This document shows positions 1-10,907 of a DNA stretch of 64,000 nt, one piece after another. This stretch comes from Choricystis sp. odSpoLacu1 (Eukaryota; Chlorophyta; Trebouxiophyceae). Under the pieces are notes generated by a model, which did not search any database, had not been told where the DNA came from, and saw only the letters and a list, made by a program, of their open reading frames with translations. A program made the translations under genes and the position numbers. The stretch is from contig OY253654.1 of NCBI GenBank assembly GCA_958009055.1, positions 930,001 to 994,000 on the forward strand, in the 5' to 3' direction. Numbering within the stretch: the stretch's first letter is position 1; each line of letters starts with the position of its first letter.

Positions 1-238
1 ACGCCGGTGTGCTGCTGCTTGCGCCGGGCGGGGGAGGAGGAGAGCGCGCGGCGCTCCAGGGTGGATGGTTTGAAGAGGGGGCGAGAGCGAAAAAAAAGGC
101 AAAGTGAGAGTCGACGGACGGGAGAGAAACGGAGCCACTTTGGCGGTCGAGTGTCTGTGTGTGTGTGTGTTCCCGCGTCAACAGGCTGCACACACACACA
201 CACACAACGCACGCGCAGTCTCCCTGCGTCCCCTGCGG

Positions 239-334
<96 letters not shown>
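1..334. promoter_or_regulatory. Upstream region of HCF101 gene with CA repeat
   Basis: No convincing gene is visible. The stretch holds GA-rich sequence, a short GT repeat, a short CA repeat near 188-206 and a long CA repeat that ends three bases before the proposed HCF101 start codon. It is probably promoter and 5' UTR, cut on the left by the window edge. Confidence 0.5.
239..332. repeat. (CA)n microsatellite, about 94 bp
   Basis: Almost pure CA dinucleotide tract with a single CG interruption near 265-266. It abuts the proposed start codon at 335, so it would lie in the 5' UTR or core promoter. Confidence 0.97.
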
Positions 335-337
<3 letters not shown>

Positions 338-2338
338 CACACCGCCCGCCACGCCGCGGCTGCGCCGCAGCGGCACGCGGCGTCTGCGCGCCGGCATGCA
401 CCCGCCCCGCGCCCTGCGTCACGCCCGCGCGACGGCAGGAGTGGGCTGCAACGCAATGTGGTGGTTGCGGCGGGTGCCGAGGTGGGAAAGAGGGAAGGAA
501 GAGGGGAACATGCGAAGGGGTTGGGTGCGTGTTTGGGGGCGTTTTTCTTGCTGGCGCCAGCCCAGTCTGGCGGCGACAAAGCGAGTGGCGTGAAAAGGGC
601 AAGCCATGCACATACGCACACACACACGCAAGCGGAATGCGGGACAAAAATCGTCCAACGTTCCTCCCTCCCCCCCCCTCCCCTCCAGTCCGACGACCCG
701 CGCACTGCCGCCGTCCTCACCGCCCTGGCCACCATCCCCGACCCCGACCTGGGCATCGACATTGTCGCCGCCGGCTTTGTGAAGGGGTTGACGATTGATG
801 AGGGTGGCGCCGTCTCCTTCACTCTGGAGTTGACGACGCCAGCGTGCCCCGTCAAAGAAGAGTTTCGGTCGTCCGCCACCGCCGCCGTCTCCGCCCTGCC
901 GTGGGCGACGGCCGTGGACGTCACCATGTCGTCCACGCCACCGCCAGCACCTGTCGACGGCGACGACAACAATGGCCGCCCGGGCGGCCTCGCCCGCGTG
1001 CGCCACGTCGTCGCCGTCTCCTCCTGCAAGGGCGGCGTCGGCAAGTCCACGGTCGCCGTCAACCTGGCCTTCACCCTGGCCCAGATGGGGGCGAGGGTGG
1101 GCCTGCTGGATGCTGATGTGTACGGTCCCTCGCTGCCCACGATGGCGACCCCTGTGGATCCACGCGACGCTGTCTTGGGCATGGACCCCGACACACGGGC
1201 CCTCACCCCCGTCGATGTGCACGGTGTCGTCTGCGTCTCGTTTGGGTGGGCGGGCCAAGGGGCAGCCATCATGCGGGGTCCCATGGTCAGTGGCCTGATC
1301 GGGCAGCTGGCGACAACGACCGAGTGGGGCGCGCTGGACTACCTGGTCGTCGACTTTCCCCCCGGCACGGGCGACATCCAGCTGACGCTGTGCCAGGTGA
1401 GTGAGAGAGAAGAGAGAGAGTGGCTTGAGGATTGGGGTTGTGTGTGTTGAAAAGTGGTGAGTGTTTTTTTTTTTCACCCCCCCCCCCCCCCCCCCCCCTA
1501 CCCACTCCACAACCCATCCACACAGACCATCCAGTTCTCGGCCGCCGTCATCGTCACCACGCCCGCCAAGCTGTCCTACGTGGACGTGGCCAAGGGTGTG
1601 CGCATGTTTGGGCGGGTGGCGGTCCCCTGTGTCGCGGTCGCAGAAAACATGGCCACCTTCACAGCCGATGATGGCAAAGTGTACCGTCCATTCGGCCAGG
1701 GCGCGGGCGCCCGCATCCAGACCGAGTTTGGGGTGCCCCACGTAGTGGCGTTCCCGATCGAACCGTCACTGGCAGCTGCCGGCGACGGCGGCACGCCCCT
1801 CGTCGTCTCCTCCCCCGCGGGCGCCACGGCGGCCACGTTCATGGAGTTGGGGGGCATCGTGGTGCGGGAGGTGGCGCGACTGGAGGCGGCGGGTCGGGCG
1901 AGAGTCAGGTGAGAGTGTGGTGGTGGGTTGGTGGGTGGTGGGTGGTGTGTGTGTGTGGGGGGGGGGGGGGGGAGTGGCGAATCAACACCACATCATCCCA
2001 ACCCACCACACCCACACCCACACCTCAGCTACGACCCCGACGCCAACGTCCTGCTCTACACGCCCGCCGGCTCCCCCCTGCCCCCCGCCCGCCTGCCCCC
2101 CGCACCCGTGCGCGCGGCCGACACGAGCGTCGCCGCGATCGACGAGTGGACGGGTACGCCTGTGTCTGCCTCCTCCGCGTCCCTCGACCCCGGCCTGCGC
2201 CCGGTCGCCGTCCAAGCGGTCGGCAACTATGCCGCCCAGATCACGTGGTCTGATGGCGCGTCCCAGATCGCGCCGTTTGAGCAGCTGGATGGCATCGCGG
2301 CCGAGGAGGCGAGTCGGCAGGCGGTGGGGGTGGCATGA
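335..2338 (+). CDS. HCF101: HCF101, plastid Mrp/NBP35-type Fe-S cluster carrier ATPase
   Basis: Proposed exons 335-481, 689-1396, 1526-1908 and 2029-2338 join in frame to 515 residues, close to the plant protein. Exon 1 encodes an Ala/Arg-rich, acid-poor leader of 49 residues that reads like a plastid transit peptide. A DUF59/MIP18 domain follows (about 50-135), then a ParA/Mrp ATPase with P-loop KGGVGKS near residue 163, and a C-terminal DUF971 domain with the signature ITWSDG. That three-domain order is specific for HCF101, which delivers 4Fe-4S clusters to photosystem I and related stromal targets. Intron 1 (207 nt) has no stop in frame, so retention would also give an open product. The second intron carries a run of 22 C. 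The first exon is inferred from frame and composition only; the rest is secure. Confidence 0.92.
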
Positions 2339-2495
2339 CTTGGGTTGGATTTTGTGGGCGAGGGTTTTGCGAGTGTAAAGAGCAGGAGGAAGCAGAGAGC
2401 GAAGAAACCAGACACAACTGGGCGAGCCGGATTGGTACACGAAAAGGAGACACCCTCTCCTCCCTCCCACCTGGCCTCCGCCCCCTCCCACACTC

Positions 2496-4395
2496 ATGCT
2501 GACCGGCACTGCTCGCCGCTCCGCCTCCGCGCTGGCGGCCGCCGCCGCGCGCGCGATCGGGGCGCGCGCGCACTCGGCCACGCCGCTCACGCAGCCGCTA
2601 GAGGGGTTGACCCTGCCCCCCTCGTCCGCGGTGGCCGGCCCCCCGCCCAAGACGGAATTGGTGACACTGGCGAGCGGGGTCAGGGTGGCGGTTGAAGACA
2701 CGCCGGTGAGTGTGTGTGTGGGGGGGAGAGAAAGGGCGCGCGGATGGGGAGAGGGCGGCTGACGAAAAAAGCGCGCACACACACACACGCGCGCGCGCGG
2801 CTTGGTTGCTCTGACATTGCGCGCCGCTGAGAGGGCGCTGTGCTGGCGTGCAAAGGGGGGACTGAAGGAGGGAGGCGCGGGGCGAGGAGCGTGCGAGCAG
2901 AGAGCGCAAAGCGCAGGGGATGGGGGCGCGGCGCGCAACCCAGCGCCGTCGTTTTGGCTCACCCCTTTCTCTCCCCCCCCACACACAGGGCGCCACCGCC
3001 ACCCTGGGCATCTACGTGGACGCTGGCTCCGTGTACGAGACGGCCGAGAACACGGGTGAGTGTGGAGTGTTGGCGCGGCGGCGGGAAACTGAGTCGTTGT
3101 TTTGTTTTGATTCATCATCCCTCACCCCCCCTTCCTCTCTCAGGCGCCTCCCACCTGCTCGAGTACATGGCGTTCAAAGCCACCGCGCACCGCACCCACT
3201 TCCGCCTGGTTCGCGAGGTGAGAGAAGAGAGAGAGAGGATTGAGAGAGAGAGAGAAAACTCAAACACCAAAAAAATCAACGCCCCTCCTCCCTCCCACCC
3301 TCACCCCAGGTCGAAGCCATGGGTGCCAACGTGCTGGCCTCCGCCTCCCGCGAGCAGATGGCCTACTCCATCGACGTGCCCAAGCCCCTGGTGCCCGCCG
3401 CTCTGGAGGTGTTGTGCGACTCTGTGCTGCACCCCAAGTTTGAACCCCACGAAGTGGCCGCCGCCAAAGCCCGCCTCACCGCCGACGTCGCGTCCCTGGC
3501 CGACAACCCGCAGGCCGCGTTGCTGGAGGCGGTGCACGAAGTCGCGTTCACCGGGGGACTGGCCCGCCCCCTGGTCGCGCCCGCGCCCGCGGTCGCCGCC
3601 CTGACCCCTGCTGCCCTCGCCGACTACGTCGCCACCCACTACACCGCCCCCCGCCTCGTGCTGGCGGGGGCGGGCGTGTCCCAGGCCGATTTGGGGGGGT
3701 TGGCGGGCCCCATGCTCGACACTGTGCGCGGTGGCTCAATCGCCGCCCCCCCCCCCTCCCGCTACGTCGGCGGCGACGCCCGCACTTTTGCCGCGGACGG
3801 CGCCACCCACGTCATGCTGGCCTTCGAGTCCCCCGGCGGCTGGCGCGACGTGGAGGCGTCGGTGGCGGCGACCGTGCTCCAGTTCCTGCTGGGCGGGGGC
3901 GGCTCCTTCTCAGCTGGCGGCCCCGGCAAGGGCATGCACTCCCGCCTCTACACCCGCGTCCTGGCCCGCCACCCCTGGGCCCGCCACTGCACCGCGTTTT
4001 CGTCGCTGTACAATGAGACAGGGTTGGTCGGCGTGTACGCGGCGGCCGACGCTGCCCGTTCTGCCGACGTCGCGTCCGTCGTGGCCGACGAAATCGCGGC
4101 CCTCACCTCCCCCGTCCCCGCCCCCGAGCTGGATCGCGCCAAAGCGGCCGCCGTGTCGTCCGTGCTGATGAACCTGGAGTCGAGGGCGGTGGTGGCGGAG
4201 GATGTGGGGCGCCAAGTTTTGACGTACGGCCACCGCAAGCCTGTGGCCGAGTTCATCGCCACCATCAACGCGCTGACGCCCGCCAAGATGGCGGCCTACG
4301 TGAAGAAGGCGGTCGCCTCGCCGTTGACGGTGGGGGTGCAGGGGGATGTCGGGGCAGTGCCGCGGTATGATGAGCTGGCGGCCAAGTTCAAATGA
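2496..4395 (+). CDS. Mitochondrial processing peptidase alpha subunit (M16 family)
   Basis: Exons 2496-2705, 2989-3055, 3144-3217 and 3310-4395 give 478 residues. The N-terminus is an Ala/Arg-rich presequence. The M16 motif region reads HLLEYMAF, lacking the second histidine of the catalytic HxxEH, so the subunit is non-catalytic. The glycine-rich loop (GGGGSFSAGGPGKGM, about residues 311-326) is the hallmark of MPP-alpha, where it binds presequences before the beta subunit cleaves. In plants MPP is built into the cytochrome bc1 complex, so this may also act as a complex III core protein. The start has an N-terminus suited to mitochondrial import. All three introns begin GTGAGT or GTGAGA. A separate core II protein is the alternative, but the loop favours MPP-alpha. 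Confidence 0.92.
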
Positions 4396-4647
4396 GGAGA
4401 GAGGGTGGTTGAAACATGAGTTAAAACAAGAGAGAGAGAGAGAGTTGGGGGGGGGGGGGGAAGCGCACACATGCGCTCGTGCGCGTGGGAGTGCGTGGGG
4501 TTTTTAGGGTGGCGAGAGGGGGGGGGTCGTTTTTTCGTGAAACAAAAGAAAAAGAGACACAAAAAAAATGTGTCTACCAGCCACGCTCGGTTGACCCTGT
4601 GTTTGTCTCTCCTGTTACACAACACACTCGATGCCAATCACAACCAG

Positions 4648-6176
4648 TCACAGCTCCCGCGCGCCCGCCTTGACCCCGCCCACCATGCCACCCCCCCTCC
4701 GCGCGGGCGGCACAAACCCCATCGCCTGCCGCACATCGTCGAGTGTGGCCGTCGCCACCGCAGACGCCCGGTCCGCGCCGTCAGCCAGCACGGCGTCCAG
4801 GGCGCCGATGTCGGCCATGATGGACGCGTGACGGGTTTGCAGGGGGCGCAGGTGTTCAACGACTGCGTCTGCGAGCCGCGGTTTGAACTCGCCCCACGTC
4901 AACGCCGCCACCTCCGCCTCCACATCAGCCACCGTCCTGTCCGTCACAGCCGCATAGATGGACACCAGGTTGCGGGCTTCCGGGCGGGAGGCGTCGAGGC
5001 CGGTGATCCCCGCGGCTGCATCCGTTTTGGCGCGCTTGATTTTGGACGCGATCACGTCGGGCGCGTCCAACAGGTTGATGCGGCTTGCGTCACTGGGGGC
5101 CGACTTGCTCATCTTGGATGTACCATTCGTCAACGACATGATGCGGGCACCGCCTCCAGTGGGTGTGATCGGCTGGGGCGGCACAAACAGGCGCCCCCCC
5201 TGCCCCCCCATCTTTTTCCACGCGCGGCCCCCAAACTTTGAGTTGAACCTGTCCGCCAAGTCTCGAGCCAGCTCGATGTGCTGCTTTTGGTCCTCCCCCA
5301 CGGGCACCAGGTCGGCCCGGTAGGCCAGGATGTCGGCCGCCATGAGCACAGGGTACGTGAGGAGGCCCGCGCCCACCGACTCGTCTGCAGACGGGGGCGG
5401 CCCCTCACTGTCACTCGACGCAGGCCCCGTCTCCCCCCCTCCCCCCTGCTTGGCCACCTTGTCCCTGTACTGCACCATGCGCCTCAACCAGCCGAGGGGC
5501 GTGTAGCAGGTGAGGAGCCAGGCGAGCTCTGTGTGAGCGGGGACGTGGGACTGGGCAAACACGGCGGATCGAGACGGATCCACGCCAGCCGCCAGGTAGA
5601 CGGCTGCATTGGACCGCGTGGCAGCCAACAAGTCGGCCGGCGAGTGGGGCAGGGTGACAGCGTGCAGGTCGACGACACAGTAAAACGCATCGTGGTCGGT
5701 CTGCAGCCCCACCCACTGGCGCACGGCGCCCAGGTAGTTGCCCAGGTGGATGCCGCCGGTGGGCTGGACGCCGGAGAGGACGCGTTGGCTGAGGGTTGGA
5801 GTGTGGGGTGGGGTGGGTGAGGGAAAAGGGAAACGGCGCCACGGCGTGTTGGTTGAGAGAACACCGGTCTCTCCCTCCGCGCCCTCCCTGCGTGCGTGCC
5901 CCCTCGACGCCCGCCCGCATTGTTGCGCTCTCCCCCAATTGGTGCCTCCAATTTGGCCCGCACAAGCCACGCTGCGCCTGGCTCTGGCAACAACACCAGC
6001 CCCACCACAACTCACCGCCTCGCCGGCGCGGCTGGCTGAGCCACCGGGGCCGCGCTGGCCGGCGCCGCCACAGTTACGACAGTGCGAGGCGCGCACGCGG
6101 CGTGGCGGGTCCAGCCGAGGGTGGGGGTGCGGCAGCCGACGGCGCCAGCGCCGCCGCGCAGGCCGACGCGGCGCAT
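4648..6176 (-). CDS. Organellar tryptophanyl-tRNA synthetase (bacterial type)
   Basis: Two exons on the minus strand, 6176-6016 and 5788-4648, give 433 residues. Class I signatures are clear: HLGN at residues 68-71 and KMSKS at about 279-283. The spacing and the motif NQ/PTGGIHLGN match bacterial-type TrpRS, which serves mitochondria and/or plastids. About 55 residues precede the catalytic core and look like a transit peptide. An Asp/Ser/Pro/Gly-rich insertion of about 25 residues lies between the conserved QYRDKVAKQ and the GLLTYPVLMAADIL block; bacterial homologues lack it. The start ATG has the context CACAATG shared by several neighbours. A TGTAA element lies about 30 nt after the stop. 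The gene converges on the MPP-alpha gene, leaving about 250 nt between the two stops. Confidence 0.93.
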
Positions 6177-6370
6177 TGTGGACGCGAGGAGGCGCCGCGT
6201 GGTGGTTAAAGGGAGAGGGAGGAGTGTGTGTGCGTGGGCAGGCACGTGAAGTGTCGGTCAGACGTCGCGCGCGCCCCCCCCAGCAAAAACAGGCGAGACA
6301 AGAACACTGTCGCGGCCGAAGAAAAACACACCGAAAACGTTGTTTCTGACTTCCGACAAAAACGCTCTCG

Positions 6371-7571
6371 ATGGCTCCCCTCCCCCGCCACTACGACCCG
6401 CCCCGCCACTACGACCCGCCCTGGGCGGTGGAGGCTGGCGGCCCTCCCCTCACTGTTCGAGAACTTGTCGCCGTCCTCGTCGCCCGCGCCCTGCTGTGGG
6501 TGTGGTGGGCGACCGCTGCCCGCGTGTTTGCGTGGCTGCAGCCCGGGCGCCACTCGTTCAGCCGGCTGGGGGGGCTGCCGCGGCGGCAGTGGGTGCGCCT
6601 GCCCAGCTTTGTGAGTGTGTGTGTGTGTGTGTGTGGAGGGGGGGGGGGGGGGGGGGGGGGGAGGAGGCGGGGCGGTGTGGTGCTTTCAGCAGGTGCAGTT
6701 GTTCGTTTCGAAATCCAATGCCCCGACCTCCCCAAACACACACAGCTCTCCAAGCCCACGCCCGCCCCCCCCATCGTCCTGTGCATCGGCGACTCCCTGA
6801 CGGAAGGCATCGTGTCAGCCGACTGGGTGGCGAGTCTGGGCGCGGGGCTGCGCGGTGCGCGCGGTCGTCGTCAACGCGGGCGTGTCGGGGGCTACCGCCC
6901 CCGAAACCGCGGGCCGGGTCGCCCCCCTGGTGGCCGCCTACGGCGGGCGCATCGCGGTGGTGCTGCTGCTGGCTGGCACGAATGATCTGTTGGCGACGAC
7001 GGCTGGTGAGGCGTCGCAGGCCCGCTACCGTTCCAGCGCTGGCCTCCCGCGCGCCACCTTTGGCCGGGCCACCGCCCTAGCAGGCGTGGCGTCCTCCCTT
7101 GACACTCTGTCCCTGCTCGCCCCGGGCGCCGCCGTGGGCGTGCTGACGCTGCCGCCGATTGGGGAGGACGCCGGGTCGCCGATCAACCAGGCTGTGCGCG
7201 ACGCCAACCGCTCCCTGCGCGCCGCCGCCGCCGCGCGCCCGGGCGTCGCCCTGCTCGACTCCCACGCCGCCCTGAGCGCTGCTCTGAGTGTGGCGGCCGG
7301 CGTGGCGGCGAAAGAGGGGGGCACAGGCTGGGGCGCGCGCCTGCGCCCCCGCCCTCCGTCCGGCATGCGCCCCGCCGTCACGCTGGCCGCTCTCGCCGCC
7401 CGCATCCTGGCTCGGTGCAAGTGGGACACAGTCGGCAGGGCCACGGGGGCGTCGCTGTTGTTTGATGGGTGCCACCTCGGGGAGCTCGGGGGTTCCTGCG
7501 TGCTGGCGCTCACCCTGCCCTTCTGCCGGCGCGCGCTGCGGGACAGGGGGGGGTGGGCGTACGATCGGTGA
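6371..7571 (+). CDS. SGNH/GDSL hydrolase, membrane-anchored, with apparent frameshift
   Basis: Exon 1 (6371-6610) encodes 80 residues with a short duplicated HYDPP motif and a possible membrane segment. Exon 2 starts at 6746 and contains the nucleophile block CIGDSLTEG (Ser about 97), the NAGVSG block, the GTND block and the C-terminal D-G-C-H pair, all diagnostic for SGNH esterases/lipases. The reading frame breaks between the first and second blocks: the GDS part reads in one frame to about 6855 and NAGVSG onward reads in the next frame to the stop at 7571. No GT-AG pair bridges the break. It could be a one-base error in a GCGCGCGG stretch or a real mutation. The intron contains 24 consecutive G. 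Substrate is unknown; such enzymes hydrolyse acyl esters. Confidence 0.75.
6638..6661. repeat. Poly-G tract (24 nt) in intron
   Basis: Uninterrupted run of 24 G within the intron of the SGNH hydrolase gene, directly after a GT repeat. Confidence 0.95.
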
Positions 7572-7928
7572 CCATGGTGTGTGTGTGTGTGTTGAGACCA
7601 GTTCAGTGTAGGCCTTTTTGGTGTCGATTGTGGTGTTTTTAAGTTTGGTGTTTCAACAAATGCTTTCCCCCGCCGCTCGCACTCGGGCTTTCTTTGGTGT
7701 TGTGTAGGTGTGCACAAAGAAAGAGGGAAGCTCTCACTCTCTCTTGGTGGGAGCGCACAGGGCGTGTGGCGGTGGGGGAGGGGGGGGGGCGGTGGGGTGG
7801 GTGGGTGGGTGGGAGGGGCACACAACACACACACAGGCCCCACCCGTTCGCGATGACACAAGACGGCACCAGCCCCCCCCCCCCCACACACACAGCCTCG
7901 AGGTGAAGGTGCAGCCACTCTCACACTC
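7572..7928. other. Convergent intergenic region
   Basis: No gene seen. It separates the stops of the SGNH hydrolase (+) and the F-box-like gene (-), and contains GT repeats, a G-rich block near 7765-7815 and a C run near 7877-7887. It likely holds both 3' UTRs. Confidence 0.6.
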
Positions 7929-8923
7929 TCAGCACGCGGCCGCCATGCCCGCGCACGCCCCCACGTCCACGCCCGCCCCCACGGCGCGCCCGCCCGCGCG
8001 CGCGCCGGGCGGCCCCGCCCCCGCGCCCGCGCCCGCGAGCGCGGCCGCGGTGCGGGCCAGCCGGGTGGCGTAGGCGGACGCCAGGCGGGAGGCGACGGAC
8101 TGCCAGGCCAGGAACTCGGGGGAGACCTGGGGGTGGGGAGGGAGGGGAGACGGGGGGTGGGGTGGGGTGGTCGAGAGGCGCGCGCGCTCCAGCTTTCATC
8201 CTCGTCGTGCGGCATGCGGGGGAGCGCGCGCGTTGTTGCCTCTGCCCACCCCCAAACGCCTCTGTGTTTACCTCTCCCAAGCGGGGCACAGGCAGCACAT
8301 CGTCATCATCCGTTTGATTGAGCCAGTTTCCGTGGTCAACGGGCGGGGAGTAGGAGTGGCCCTGTGTGGGAGGAGAGGGTTTTGTTTAACACCGCACATG
8401 TGGTCAAGAGCGGTAGGGCTTGCGCCCCGCCCCGCCCCGTCCGCCCCTTTCCCTCCTCCTGCACCTTCCACACGTGAATCGACACCCCCCTCTACCCACT
8501 CACCCGGTACGCCCGCCTCAGCATGGGGGGTTCAGGCCCCAGCTCCGCCCACAGCGCGGCGCGCGCGGCGCAGCGCAGCGCGCCCCCGTCCGCCGCGGCC
8601 GCCGCCAGGGCGGCCGCCACAGCGCGGGTGGGGGGGATGGCAGTGATGTGGCTCCAGTGTTGGACGCCCATGATGGCGGCCAGGGCGGTGTGGTAGGATG
8701 TTTCGACACTCACGTCGCACGCCGGCACGCGCGCCAACCTCCACACGTCCCGCCACCTGAGAGCAGCCACATCCTCCAGCAAGCCAGGGCGGGACGCACA
8801 CCTCGACACGACGGGGCGGGACAGGGCGGCGGCCAGGGAGGCGACGTCGGAGTCGTCGTCGAGAAGGGACGCGACGCGCGCGGTCAGGCACGTCGGCAGG
8901 TCAAACAGGGTGGGGGCCGCCAT
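7929..8923 (-). CDS. F-box-like protein, 235 residues
   Basis: Three minus-strand exons, 8923-8504, 8361-8272 and 8126-7929, splice in phase 0 to 235 residues. The N-terminus (LPTCLTARVASLLDD..D, then SR, then ALRWRDVW) has the layout of an F-box: a leading Leu-Pro, an amphipathic helix, and the later tryptophan-rich strand found in small plant F-box proteins. The middle is not recognised; the C-terminal 50 residues are Ala/Gly-rich with PPGARAGGRA-like sequence and probably disordered. The start was chosen because GCCGCCATGG is an excellent context and there is no upstream exon signal. If it is an F-box protein it would be a substrate adaptor of an SCF ubiquitin ligase. The splice chain is well supported; the family call is tentative. 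Confidence 0.55.
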
Positions 8924-9250
8924 GGTGCTGTGTGTGGGCGTGTGGAGGTGGCAACAAGGAAGAGAGGCAGAGAGTGGGGACAAGCTCAAAAACCCACCCC
9001 GCGGCCAGCAACACACAAAAGAGAAACCTCGGAAAAGAGTGTGCGGGGAGAGCACAAGGTTTTTTGGTGTTTGGTTTTCCACCTCTCTTTGGCAAGTCAT
9101 GTTCACGCAACCTAACAATCGAATCAATTCAATGATGGCAAGCCTAACACAACGCAATCCAATCCGTTCCTAGAAACAATGAAGATCGGAGGGGGAAAAG
9201 ACCCCCCCCACCGCCTCCCCGCAACGCAACCACCCCTTTTCCTCTCTCTC
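8924..9250. other. Upstream region of the F-box-like gene
   Basis: No gene seen. It lies between the start of the F-box-like gene (-) and the stop of the next minus-strand gene, with an AT-richer patch at about 9055-9180 that is unusual for this window and may be a promoter element or 3' UTR. Confidence 0.5.
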
Positions 9251-10665
9251 TCACGCCCGCTCCACGCTCAATATGTCGCCCCCCTCGCTGCGCCGCCCCC
9301 CCGGCCCCCCACCCCCTTCACACGGAAACGCGAGCGCCACCGAGCGAGTGGTGGTGGTGGTGGTGGTGGCGGCGGCTGCAGCGGCGCCAGGCCCCACACA
9401 CGCGGCATCCACCGCCGCCCGCACCTGGGCCATGGTGGCGGACGCGGGCACCTCAAACTCGAGGGGGGTGCCGCCACCCGGGCGGCGCACAACAACCGAG
9501 TAGCGACCTCCGTCTGAGACACCAGCCAACGACGCGGCCACGCCGACCGCGCGCCGTGCGGCGCCCGCCCCCGTGCGCAGCAGGGTGACGGCGGCGGACG
9601 TGAGGGCCGCCGTCACAGGCCCTGGCGGTGGAGACGCGACCCCCATCCAGCGTTGAGTCTCGGACAGAAGTCCCACCTCCCGCTCGAGTGCCCTCCGCGC
9701 GGCCGCCAGGGTCACCCCGCCCGCAGCCCGCACAGTCAACACTTCGCCTGACAGAAGCTCCACGCGCAGTGGCACGGACGCAGGGTGTGGAGAGCGGCGC
9801 GGGGGGGGCGGAGGTGGAGGGGGCGTCCTCGCCCGTGAGCGCGCGCCAAACAGACGTCGAACGCGCCCACCCCACCACCCCTCTCCCCCTCAACTCCCTC
9901 GCAATGGGTTCGGGGAGGAGCAGGTAGTGGAACCAGGCGAGGAGAGCGCCCCGGGGGCCGCTGCCGCCGTCGCCCGGGGTGGGGGTGGCCCAGCGGCGCG
10001 CGACCGCGCGCGCAGTGCGGGCGAGCCCTGGAGCCCCCGCCCTCGTTCGATCCTCCACGATCAGAATGGTGATGGCGTCGGGGGTGTCCAGCCCGGCTGC
10101 GGCGGCCAGGGAGGGGGCGAGCTCGGAGAGGAGGGCGTCGGAGGGCAGGTCGACGCGGAGGGTGGTGCCCGCTCTGCCTGTGGCGACATCGAACGCCAGG
10201 GGAGGGGGCAGGAAGCCATTTGCGCTGCGTGCAGGGGAGCCACGCGACGTTGCTGTTGCACCTGTTCGCCGCACCAGGCCCAGGCGGGACGGTGGACGGT
10301 CAGAGGGTGTGCTGCCACCAAAACGCGCGCGCCGCCTTGTGGCTGGCGCCGGCGGCGGCGACGACCGCAGCAAGGGCGCCGCCCCCTCCACCCCAAACAG
10401 GACGCGGGCAGCTGCGTCTGTGACGGGAGCTGGCAACAGGCGGGCGGCGGTGGTGGTGGCGGAGACAAGGAGGGAAACAGGCCACGGCGCGCGGCCGGTG
10501 GCGGGAGCTAAAGCAGCGAGGAGAGGCGACGATGATGACGCCAGCGCGCTGCCGCCGTCATGGTCACCATCCGAATCATCGTCCGCGGACGAGGCGGCGG
10601 ACGCCCAGGCGGCGGAGTCGGGGTGTGCGCGGCGTGCGCGGGGTGGACGCGAGCGCGCGGAACAT
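9251..10665 (-). CDS. Unrecognised protein with beta-grasp-like repeats; reading frame broken
   Basis: Two long minus-strand frames look coding by their near-total G/C third positions. The upstream part (about 10665-9790) contains LRVDLPSDALLSEL and a hydrophobic stretch ending WARSTSVWRALTGED. The downstream part (about 9775-9251) contains LRVELLSGEVLTVRAAG and a later stretch PLEFEVPASATMAQVR, both resembling the beta-hairpin and helix of ubiquitin-like folds. The two parts are offset by one base; a run of eight G at 9801-9808 lies close to the switch. The only ATG near the 5' end (10665-10663) is in a third frame, so either a second frame break or an unseen exon exists. No known family was recognised. 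An array of degenerate ubiquitin-like domains is one possibility. Confidence 0.45.
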
Positions 10666-10907
10666 GGTTGTTGTGTGCGGGGTTGATTGGTGCGTGTGCG
10701 TGTTGGTTTGGGTGTGTGTGCGCGTGTGCGCGTGGTCACAGGGCCTCGCGCGCGCCGCCTGGCGTGGGGGGGACCGGCGCGATGGGACTTTCGCCAAAAC
10801 GAAAAAATAAACGATTGTGAAGCGAGCAGCGACACGACGCGCGTAGAAGAGTCGCGCTCGCGGGCTGCGTTTTTTTTCGGCCGCCTCCTCCGTCCTCGTC
10901 CTCCCAC

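Noticed and set aside
104..1450. Long open frame including the CA repeat translated as His-Thr runs
   Set aside because: The His-Thr part is only the repeat read as codons. HCF101 starts more plausibly at the ATG at 335.
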